In this document: positions 12,101 to 24,100 of the stretch, piece by piece
Position numbering within the stretch: the first letter of the stretch is position 1
Layout: each line of letters begins with the position of its first letter
Assembly (NCBI RefSeq): GCF_001949145.1
Contig: NW_019091465.1
Coordinates: 1,470,750 to 1,534,749, forward strand
Direction: 5' to 3'
DNA length: 64,000 nt
DNA from: Acanthaster planci
Taxonomy: Eukaryota; Echinodermata; Asteroidea; Valvatida; Acanthasteridae
Notes under the pieces: generated by a model
Database searches by the model: none
What the model was told of the DNA's origin: nothing
Seen by the model: only the letters and a program-made list of their open reading frames with translations
Translations under genes and position numbers: made by a program

Positions 12101-15100
12101 GGAGGCTTTTTTTCCGGAACGGGACAGTAGGTTCAGTGCGTCTTGCAGAAAAGTTGAGTGGAATCAAGCGCACAAGCTATTTCTCTCAAACGCTGTGAGC
12201 ACAAATGTTGTCGTTGAGTCCATCACGAGTCCCCCCCCCAACTCCCTGCCAGTTCATATCAAGCAATCAAATCCCAAGTCAAGTCACATTCTCTTCACGT
12301 GAAATGTTAAAGTGAGGGCCTATCGGAAATCACTGGAGCCAAGCCTTAAGCTTTTAGAGACTATCATGACACCAGAGTTTTAACTGATACTTTGCGTCAA
12401 TTCTTTTTGTTTTCTTAATTCTTTTTTCTGAATTGATGTTTACTGTATGCACTGATATTCTGACCGTAGATCGTACAGCGCCGAAGGCGCAAGATGGATG
12501 ACTCTGCCCAAATGGTGTAATTACCATGGGCGCCATTTGAGCAAGCGATACGCCTGCGCAGTTTACGGTAATGCTTAGGCGCAGACTCACCAGGTGTACA
12601 TGCCTGCTACGGCGTCTGCGCCTTTGCCTTACTGTGCATTGCGCAGGTGTATCGCTTGCTCAAAGCGCCCATGCAATTACAACTTTTTACGTGCATTCTC
12701 TGTGAGGTTCGCCATCTTGCGCTGCTTTGCGGCGCTATACGATCTTTGGTTCTGACCTTAATGGACCAGAGCAGACTGAAAACTCCTTTGTCACTGTTTG
12801 TGAGTACGAAGTATGACGTGTTGCCATGGTGAGACTCTAGACACTGACTAGTCCACTGAGATGCCCATTTGCAAAAGCATGGGAAAACAATGACTCCTGT
12901 GTACAGCCATCACCTTGGCAACGGGCAAAACATGAATACCAACTTCGGCACTCCAGAGTCTTGTGAAAGGACTCAGGACAGGACTTATGACAGTTTCAAC
13001 AGCAACCCTGTCTGAACATGACGTTATCATGACAAAGTGGACAACTAAATTGACGGGAAAATCTTTGCTTAAAACCAACTTCCGAATCGCCATCGCCATC
13101 CAGAATATTTTAATCAGTTGTCGGGTACAAGAAAAGCAAAACCAAGCAGATTTGTGTTTCTGCAGCTGGCAAAGACGCTGAGCACAATGCGCTTCGATAA
13201 AAATGACGCTTGCGATGGGCGAACCCTTCCCTGTAAAACTTCACATCTGACTAGTTTATAACCAGTGACACGATCTGCCCTGCCTTGGCTAAGCAGGAGG
13301 TTGTGGGTTAGATCCTACCCGAGTAAATGGGTAAACTGTCCAACGTTTCTACTTGCGGCCAGTGTTTAATAGCTAGAAGGGTGTCTAGCTTTGTTTGGAG
13401 CAACCCCCATGGGCCATTTTTCAGATATTTGTGAAATTTCTCCGCTTGTGGCCTCAGGAAGGTCATCAGGCACACACCGCCATTTCGATATGACTATTGG
13501 CAAAGAAAGTCTTCCGCCTTACTGCATTTTACATCACCCACCTGCAACATTCCGCCACAGATTGAACAAGAAAATTTTACTGAGCTTGAACCAAAATATC
13601 TACCATTCAAATTTGTTCAGTGACAGCCTGACAATTCGATCCCAGCGGAATATTCCACAAAGGCAAACTGATTCATTTTTGAAAAGAATATTCCAGGTCA
13701 CACTGGTCAAAGCAAGCAGTTTTTGCAGACTTCATTTCTGACACACGCACGCTTATCAACACTTGTTCAGCGAGCACACCGTACACCATCGCTAATCCCT
13801 TCTACATACCCTAGTTTATCCTCCATGCGACTGATGTGCGAAGCATGCATGTAAACAGGTGAATGGAAAATACAAAAAAAGGGGATAAGCTGCAAGAAAG
13901 CTTGAATAGATCTTTGACATTCTGTGCAAATTCATTCTTTCCTTGAAAATCCACAATTTGCTACTTTCCTGCCCCTGAGAGCAAAAGGTGACAGTAAAAG
14001 AGAGGACGTTAGCACAGGAGGCTAACGGCTACTACTCTTGTTCATTTAATTTCTGTTTTTGGGGCATTTTTTCTTTTTTTAAATTGTCAAACAGCATTCT
14101 GAATTATCAGCGTAAATCTAACAGTTGCTGAAACATGTCCGTGAAATGATGCTCGCGTGTGTGCATGTTTGAGCGAGCCCCAAAAAGTAGCAATCAAAAT
14201 GGAACTGTAGAGAAGTGGAGAATTTGCACCGAATGTGCTCCAGGCGTGATTCACTCTTGCAAGGAACGCTTCGCTAGGCCACAGCAAACAGCGCAGTGTT
14301 AATAAAGCAGTGCGTTCCACACAGATTAACAGTATTCAATTAATGTTCTTGTCAAGATGCCAACATGACAGAAAGGGCAGATATAAAAGAAAAAAAATGA
14401 GAGAGCCTACTAGCCAAATTAAACACATGAAAATAAAGACAAACAAAAGGACAAATTCTCAAAATACATGTATTCACATTGAATGGTGGAACCTTCAGAT
14501 TCTCAAAATATTCACATTGAATGGCTGGGTAGGCATTCACTGCGTTAAGGGGACAAGTTCTTTTGTTAGGGAAATTTGAACCGAGTTGTGGGGACATTTC
14601 TGAGTCCCCACAACGTTTTTGGTCCCCACAAACAAGGTGAAACGTCGAGTGTACGTCCCCACAAATACGGTGCGGGAGCATATGAACATTCAGCTTGCAA
14701 AACAATTCTGACTCGTTCTAGAATATTTAATTCTTTTGCAGGAAATTTTTAGGAACACCCTCAGATGTATTTATGTTATACAAGTACATCCATCTCCACA
14801 CACAGGACTACGGTCTGACAGTAGGTTCAGTTGTTCATGCAATATGGGAGGGCAAGAGCTGGTGGCCCAGGTGTAAAGTCCACACACTTGTCTGTTAGAG
14901 GAAATGGTGTTATACGCATTAACGTGACCACGTGCATTATGTGCTAAACTGGGGTTAACTTGCTATAATGCATGTACATGGGACTTCAGGAAAAAGGTTA
15001 ATTGGTTAGTCAACTCAAGGTCCACTCCAACAGTTCTTGTCACGACATATGACTGCATTCGAGCATGATGCCAAAACAAAAAATAAAAATCCAAGGGAAA

Positions 15101-18100
15101 AAAAAGAAATAAAACATACGAAAATGAATTTAAAAAAATGCAAGCAAGTCCACACAACACCGCACACACGCCACTCCACCTTACAATTCAAAGGTCTCTT
15201 TGGAATATACAGTGATTTGCTGATGACGCCTGCACCAGAAACAAAAGGTCCACCGTATGCAGGTTAATAACACACAAATTATGCAAATGTATGCAAATTA
15301 ATACAGTAACAAGCACGATAAATTCATATGTAAGTTTGAATTCCTGTCACAGAATTTTGTACTGCCCCCTCCACCAGGAACCTGAAGTTAATCTGGTAAA
15401 TGTATTACTTTAAAAGCACGCTGCCCCTTCACCTGAAAGCCATTTCATGACTGCATTCCACCCTCAATGATAATATTGATATGAAGGTAAGAAATCCGAA
15501 GGCAATTTTTAAAATGTATTGTAATCATGAGGAAAAAAGACAGATAGTTAGAAAGCTGCAAACTTCTCATTTTGCCCTTGCACACAATTAATCTAAGGAA
15601 AAGCAAGAGAAGTAAAGTTGCACATTTAAATGTTGGCAAAGGAAAATGATGAAATCACGGTAATCCAATTCCAATATTTTTTCTTGAGAACAGATGACAT
15701 TAATACAAAGCAAACGCTGAAATTTCTGTATATCGAGAGACTTGGAGAACATTTCGACAGAACAGTTTCCTACATTGTCAACATGGCCTATGTTTAGACA
15801 GCACATATCTGGCAGGTTTACAAGGCAAAACTGACATAATGAACAACGGAGTAAGTCAGATAAGCGGCACAGGCTCTTTGCCCCATTTGCAAAAAAAAAA
15901 GACGCACAGAATTTCCCAGGCAAACTTTAATAAAATATAGATAAATATTCCAATTAATCGAAAACAAAAAACCAAAATGAAAACCACGGCAAACAACGTA
16001 CCATCTGTTGTGGTGGTAAAGCATGCGATCCAATTTTAGGGAAACGTGTTAGAGTAGGGAAAAGACATAAAAACCAACAAATGAGATGTCGTTAGTTAGT
16101 ACATGGTTTTGCATTAAAAAGAGACAAAATAACAAGAATGCAATATCTGTGGATTTATTCAATTGTTGACAAAAGGTGACGAGAATGAAAATCCCGTATT
16201 AAATTATGACGAATGAAAAATTTGAGGGAATACTCAATACCGTAGGATATGGCACTGCTGAATTTAAGGTAACAGAATCCCTAAATGAAAGAGCCTAAAA
16301 TACACAATAACAAGGTTTAGTTTCTTGGCCATGAAGGTGGACAGGGCAGGCTGGGGACATCAATGGGGGGTTATACCTGCCCAACTCGTCCCCCAAAACT
16401 CTTTATTTGGGGAGAGGAACTGTGCAGAAAAATGGAAATTGCACTGTGCTATTTCATTGCATATGGGTCGTTCCGTGAGGTTGGGGCACAATTTGTGATG
16501 GTGTCCTTGTTACATGGGTAACTTTTAACCGTCTGCCATGACCTGTAGGGTAGGTCATTTACTCTGTACAAATAGCACACACCTCTGTATTCAACCTTGC
16601 AAGATGTATAACAATGTCAATTTGGAATCCACATGCAGGGAAGTAGCTGTTCATTTTCACGGAACCCACGTAACAATGGACACCGTCACAAATTGTGCCC
16701 CAACCTCTAGGAATAACCCAAATATCAACACAAATGCTTCAAAGCCTCAAACACGAAACTGCATGTCAATGGGGAGAGACGGTGTGAGACATGTCGGCTT
16801 GTGACGTTTCAAAAGGCTCTAAAACACCCATCTAATCTGTCTGAAACAAATGTGTGAATGGAAAATTCAATCAATAACTTCTGATTAAAAAAAAAGGAAA
16901 GAAAAAACTCACTGGATACTACCAGAGCTGTGTACAGAGACAGTAGTGCCAACTGTGGACCAAAATGGCTGTTCGTGTTACCTGCACGATAACTGAATGA
17001 TTCACTGATGCACAATCCACCATTTTGGTTCCAACAATTGAGACACTCATGTCGCAACTCTCTCTATAAACAGCTCTGGTTACTATGACTGACAAGTTCC
17101 TTATTGGCATTCTGGCAATTGGGAGCTGCAGTTTGGGATGTCTCTGGCTTCTGGAGACACCCTTCAATCAATCATATTCCGGCGGATTATTTTTCTTCCA
17201 ACTTTTCCCTCCAGGGTTTAATGGCAAGGAATGATTTCATGAGGAGACTGATGTGGAATGGGCATTCCATCAATCACCCCATCAATCCACGAACAGCATT
17301 TCATCTGCCAACAACTGAAATGGGCATTCCATCAATCACCCTGTCACTCCACAAACAGCATATTTCGTCTGCCAACAATTGAAACCATTCTATCCACTGC
17401 AGAATATGAAAAGTCATTAGTCATATTCAATGCTTCATCAAATCGCTAAATACATACTGAAAAAGAGAGACAGGATAAACCTCTCCATTACAGAAATTTC
17501 TTGTGGCTACGGGTGGATGGAATGTTGATGGATCCATAAATAGGTGGAATGAAGTGCTTTATTTTTGTGATCATGCTGAGGACGATTCTTTCATGACAAG
17601 GTGATTGATGATCCACCAATAAGATTACAGGGATTTATTGAGGCATTCTATAAAACTAAAAGAACCTGCCGACAGGAAAGTGTGGTACTGCTGTTAGATA
17701 CGGTAGAACAGATAGTGACTGTTTTTATCTTTGTTTTTTGTTCGCTATTTTACCTTGTGTGCATGTCGATGTTGGTCAGTTTGCTCCGATGAATCATGCG
17801 GCGCAGCCAGCGCACGCCAGCCATATGGGGGTCAATCAGGAACGGGGGTCGTTGCCATGACGATTTCTGAATGGCCAGGTTCTCCATCTGCTGTAGGCAC
17901 AGGCCTGGAAATGATGTGAAACCCAACAGAAAGTGAATTGAGTCAAACCAGAACAGGTCACACTCACTGAAGGGCAACAGATACAAACGTTTTTGCCAAA
18001 TGTCACAACAAATTGTGGCATTTTGCATCTGGAGGGATGCAAATTTGTTGTTTGTTAGAACGTTTGCTTTTAATGCAGGGTGTTTGAAAAATGAAACCCC

Positions 18101-21100
18101 AAAACACAGGGAACATAGTGGCGATGTACAGTAAACGTACATTTAAGGCCCTTCTCCAGATTGTATTAAATAAGCTTGCCAGTGATATGGTGGACGCATT
18201 TTTCTGGTCAGGCATCACTGATAGCAACTGTCATGCATCACTGATTTCAGTCTTTGTAGGGCAGCTTGTGAAACCAACTGATAGCTTGCCCCAGGCATCA
18301 TGATCAGATTGGGAGAGGAATAAAGTTTACCGCGATGTTATTCTCTGTTTCCTTCAATATTAAAAGCGTCCAGCGGAGTGAAAAAATGATTGTCTGGAAA
18401 ATCCAAGATTGCTCGACTGACTTTTTGGGATACCCTACACTTCTACCACAGCGTACTTCAGGGCCGTAAGTGGCCACAAAGAAAGCTGCGAACTGCTAGC
18501 AAAAAGCTGAAATTAAAAAAAGAAAGGTTTTCCAAAATTATAAACGCAGCAGGTGTGCAAAAGACCTCAAATTCAGCGTAAAAAGCTAAATTGTCACAAC
18601 CATGATATTAAAAGATATTTAAGTTGAACGACCTTGAAGAAACATAGGCTTCACAACGACCATGACCACTTTAGACAAAATCATCCAGGTGAGATTTCTA
18701 TCACCGTAAGTTCAGGTCAGAGTTCATGGAGCCAATCTGTGACGCCCCCACCTCACCTCTGGTCATCCATTCTTGCAAGGTCCGCTCGCCCACCAGCAGC
18801 TTGACCAGGGCCTGGACGTAGCGGCCAAAGTCGCTGCTGCTGATCTGGGGGAAGTTGTCCACCGTGTAGTTGTACTGGCTCTCCGTGGCTGTGTGCAGGT
18901 CCGGGGAATAGGCACCAGTGTCGTCGGCTGGCGGTTCATTCCTGGGCATGTCTTGAACGAGGCCTTCTGAGGGGGTGAAAGTCAGAAATCACAATGGTAC
19001 TGACAATTGGAATGGAGGTACATGTATTCTTCACACTCTCAAACTAAATGGGTTCACAAATGGTTTTTTGGGGTGATACAAATTTTCTGCCAATTTCTCC
19101 TTCTCTTAAATGTGGGAAAACAATTTGACATCATTTTTTGTACACTGAATTTTGAAAAGTAAAATTCTGTAAACATTAGAAACTTTCCACGCATTTATGG
19201 ACAACAGAGGGCGCCGTTTCTGTGATACAGAAAACATGCACACAGTAATGAACCACAAAGGGAAAAGAAAAGTCAAGACTGCAAATATCGGACACTCAAG
19301 AAATGTTTTGAGCTGAAACAGCCCAAACAAGGTTTCTGCCCTGAATGATGTCACCATTCTGCTCATGAATATGGAAATAATCATCAACAAAACCAGCGAG
19401 CACGGAAATACTCCGTAAAATGGTAGAACACAAATTATAAACAAGGTCAGGTGGGACACAAATGGGCATTGTAAAGGTGGCATAAACCATTTAGATTTCA
19501 GGGAACCTTTAAGAGTGGTCTTTACCTCTGTCTTCATTGACAGCCTCTTGATTATCCATCTCGGTTCCGGTCTCTGCCTCCTCCATGATGGTCTCGTTGG
19601 CACCGCCCACTGCTTGTTTCTCGTCTGCTTCCTTCTCTTCTTCCCCTCCCCTGTCATCCTCTCCGCCCATCTCCTGCGCCTCCTGCTGGGCTGTTTCTTG
19701 TTCCTCTTCTTGCTGCTGTTGTTGTGATGGCTGGTCTCCCACGGCATCCCTCGGGGTGTTGCCGACCTCCTCCTCGTTGCTGTGGGCCGAGCTGGTCACT
19801 GTGTTGGAGCGGGTACGGTTGGTGTGGATGGCCCATTCCACTATCCAACCTGGGGGGGGGTTGGTAAAGGTTGACATGTTTTGTCTTTTGTTTTCTGGTA
19901 ATCAGCAAGATTTTAGTCAAGTTTTCTGATCAAAATCGTTGAATGAAACAAACTACATGTATATTGGGAAACTGACTAGGTGCTTACAAATAATTATAAA
20001 GATGAACAAAGACATTGACTGGAGTGGGATTTGAACCAGCGACCTGAAATCAAGTAGATGCAGGACTCACACCCTGGAGTTCATTTCTTACGTATCATCT
20101 TTGAAGTAGAAGGATACAAACAGAATAAACTGGTCGATGTGATGCAGATATAAGGGGGTAAACATTTAGCAGGGGGGCATAAAATTTCAGTAGGGTGACT
20201 GGCCCTCTTCAAGCCCCTCTCAACACAGGCCAAGAGAGGGCTTTCACTAAATCAGCCCTGGACAGATGACCAACTCCTACCTTTCATGGGGTCAACGGCG
20301 TCAATCAGCAGGGGCACGCCCCTCTCCTGCAGGCACATGGGCCACTGGATGGTCAGCATGACCCGACGGAACTTGGGGTCGTAGGCGCCCAGGTAGGAGG
20401 CGAAGGCAGCGGCCATGGCGACGGCGCCGGGGATGGCAAACAGCCGCTGGGGCAAGGAGCGACAGATCTGTACGCAGTGCTTGTGTTCCATTCCCAGGAT
20501 CTACAAAAAAAGACAGACGAGGGATTAACCACTTGCTGCCGGGTGGATTTTCCGTGCGAGGGTGCTGTGTGGCTCATCGCTGTGGTGGTGGAGAGCTTTT
20601 GTCCCCGGTGGTAATCCGCTCGCTCTAAATGCTTCAAACCGTGGTATACTGTTTCAAAACAAGGCTGGATTATCTCCACTATTGAGTGTGAAAAAATGTC
20701 TGATTGCCCAGCAGCTCAGTCTTTTGTGCTGAGCACCGTCTTTTGTTATACGGCCCAACTCTTTTGTCCCAGTTCCGGGCTCCCCGGCTCTGCATATAAA
20801 GCCTATGTACTCGAAAACGGGTCGCCCGGCAGAAAGTGGTTAAAAAAGAAGGATTAGACATGGAGGCACGGAGAATGACCTGAAACATTATAAATATAAG
20901 CCTTGAGCTTGACCAAGAGAGGGCATTATTTCCTTAGCAATGGGGGCTCCTTTGGTACCAACTGATCATCATTGATGCACGAATGACTAGGAAATGCAAG
21001 CATTTCAGTCGCATTGCTACCAACAGAATGAATACTCCCAACCAACGCAGCTCTTTGTAACCAATGACAGGGTGCTTCTGTCCCGAGGTGAAAAAACCAG

Positions 21101-24100
21101 AACTCCCAACGTGCAAACCCGAGTAACCCAATGAAATATCAGATAAAAACCAACCTGAGCCTATCTGAAACTGAACTGACCTCAAGTGAAAAAAAACAAC
21201 AAATTTCTGGCCCGGTCAAATCATCCAATAATTTGTCCACTTTTGCAGCCGGAACATCCACGTCGCATTAATTCTCTTGGGAACTCATGACGAGAACTAA
21301 AACAGTTACAACGATTTAGAGTTCTTGTTGGACTGTAGAAATTGATACAGGGGAAATTACACACGTTGGTCGTACTGTGCACTTGGAATCAACATTCACA
21401 TCACATCACGACAATATCTTAACCGTTTCATTTTTTTTTTACAGTTTTTATCAGGATTTTTCACAAAGGGCTCAACCAAACTGACCGACCTGAAAAATCG
21501 CAAACACAAAAACCAAAACCGACCCAACTGAATTGGTGACAAAAAAAAAACAACCCAACCCGATGTTTGTTTCCAGTCAACGTCAATATCAGTTTTGGGT
21601 TGAGATTACATATTACTTGAGACATAAAACAATAAGGCACCATCAGATGAAAGACGTGCTCTGTCCCCAAAGCAGCCAATCCGATCCAATCAAAAGACGT
21701 CAGAGTACAAGATGTGAGAGAGTGCAGAGTACAAAGCGGCTGCACTTGAGTCCCGACATTTTCTCGACGTCACATCAGAAAAACCTGTGATCAGAATGCC
21801 CTCCCCGGGGGGAAAAAAACCATTCCAACACAGATAACAAAACAAAAAGAAGAAAATACCTCTCTGAATTTGTTGGCCGTCTCCAGCTGTTGGCCCATCT
21901 TCTTGGACAGGTCCTCCTGGTTGTTCTTGTCCACCGTGGCTTCCTCAAAGCTCTGGGCCAGGTCCAACAGTCGCATCTCCAGGGCCTGGCAGAAAAGAAA
22001 ATTAGTTTCTGAGTTTCTGGGAGAGAACTTTTTTTGAACAACTCCTTTCAGAGACCATCGGTAAATCACTCCAACGGTCCAGGTTATTACTCAAACAAAA
22101 ATTCTTTGTCCAAAAACAGACATCCCGCTATTTTACAACTTGCCTATATTCTTCTTTGAAGAGTAAAGATCTCATCAAGCAACAAATAATCTTTTATCAG
22201 AATTTAAACCCTTCCACTATGAACATTTGTCAATTTGAAACTGATGAGAATTTTTCCACCCCCCCCAAAGTAAAAATCCCAGCAACGCCCACGGTCCAGA
22301 AACACGACGGACCTTCTTTTTGTTCTCCAGTGTTGCCAGTCTGTGTTCGGCTTCCTCCACGGCCGCCGTTGTCTCCTCCACCTTGGTGTGCAGCGGCTTC
22401 ACCTTGGAGATCATCAGTCGGTGATACCTACAACAATGCCAAGATCTTTGTTTTTAAAGATGTAATCTGTGCACTGGGAATATTTCAGTTTAAAAATGAG
22501 ATTGTTGCCTAATACTAGTATCCGTTTATAAATCCTGTTTACTCAGCGATAACAAAAGCCTTAGAAAAAACTAACGCTCAGGTGGTGACCTCCTGTTTAA
22601 TACTACGGCAGACGTCTTGACCATCGAGCTTGCCAAGGTCGGCTGGCCAGTTAGAGTCAAATGAGCACCATGTACAATCCATAACATCTTATTTGATGAG
22701 CTTTTTGACCTCGGAAATGATGAATTTTATATTGTGCATTTTGCCCTTCACCACTATATTTACATGCATAAATATTTTCTGCTTAATGTTCTCTGAGGGC
22801 TTGTCAAAGATAGCATGCAGTGTTAGTTGGTGAATATTTGTTGGTGAAGAGCCAAACAGCCGAATTCACACCTAGGTCATTGTTTCCCTTGAACACAAGG
22901 ACAATTCTAGAGCTCATACGTGCCTTTAAGAGCATGGCCAAAGATATTAAATATATTTATGCTTTTGTTCGAAGTGATGAACGATGAGGTTTCAAGAAGC
23001 TTTTAATATCATCTTGAGACATCACTTACTATGTTCACTCTGGGTATCCCCCCAACCAATTCTCAAAGTTTATATCATAGATATATCAATATGTGATATA
23101 ACACGGCTGTGGTAAACTGTGGGGCAAGAGCTATGATATATCAAGATGTAATATATATGTACTGCAGCAATGGTAAACTGCAGAGCAAGAGATATGATAT
23201 ACCAATATGTAATATAACACGGCTGAGGTAAACTGTGGGGCAAGATATCAATATGTGATATAACACAGCTATGGTAAACTGCAGAGCAAGAGATATGATA
23301 TACCAATATGTAATATAACACGGCTGAGGTAAACTGTGGGGCAAGATATCAATATGTGATATAACACAGCTATGGTAAACTACAGAGCAAGAGATATGCT
23401 ATACCAATATGTAATATAACATGGCTGAGGTAAACTGTGGGGCAAGATATCAATATGTGATATAACACAGCTATGGTAAACTGCAGAGCAAGAGATATGA
23501 TATACCAATATGTAATATAACACAGCTGAGGTAAACTGTGGGGCAAGATGTCAACACAGCCGAGGTAAACTGTGGGGTAAGATGTCAAAACGGCTGAGGT
23601 AAACTGTGGGGCAAGATATCAATATGTGATATAACACAGCTATGGTATACTGCAGAGCAAGATATATGATATACCAATATGTAATATAACACGGCTGTGG
23701 TAAACTGTGCAAGAGCGGCAAGAGAGCGCATTAACAAGCGAATCTGAAAGAGTGGAAGCGAATAATACATCATTTCTTTCTCTGGACAATGAGGACGAGT
23801 GTTCCGTAGAACAATTAACTGAAACACGAATTTTTCTACTGTTGTCGACATGAGACAAGATGTTTCCTACCTGACCACGCCCCGGACCCACTTGCAAAGC
23901 GAGGCGGCAGCCAGGTTGTTGGTCTTGCGCTGCATATTCTGGGGCTGGAAGGAGGCCTTCTTGAGGTAGGGCTCCACCAGGTTGAGGGTGCTCTCTGGCA
24001 ACTCGCTGTCATCAAACTGCATCAACTCCTCAAGAAACCTCACCAGGAAAAAACAAAATGGCCGTTAAAGTGGCAGCCGTACAGTAAAACTGTTGTTAGA

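Larger units (their letters stand above)
12006..17753 (-). other. Largest intron (5.7 kb) between AAA5 and AAA6 exons
   Basis: Exon 45 and exon 46 join in phase across this stretch and their protein is continuous in the family alignment, so no exon is expected inside. It holds a half foldback copy (12203-12310), a GC-rich palindromic element (12469-12744), a tRNA-like fragment near 13290-13330, two foldbacks (16465-16719 and 16920-17082) and a 2-copy direct repeat (17258-17383). From about 13340 to 16440 I see only unstructured AT-rich sequence. Confidence 0.75.

Noticed and set aside
19106-19747. A 213-codon minus-strand frame rich in Lys/Arg
   Set aside because: It reads the acidic insert exon in the wrong frame and then runs into intron; phase and homology support the other frame (exon 43).
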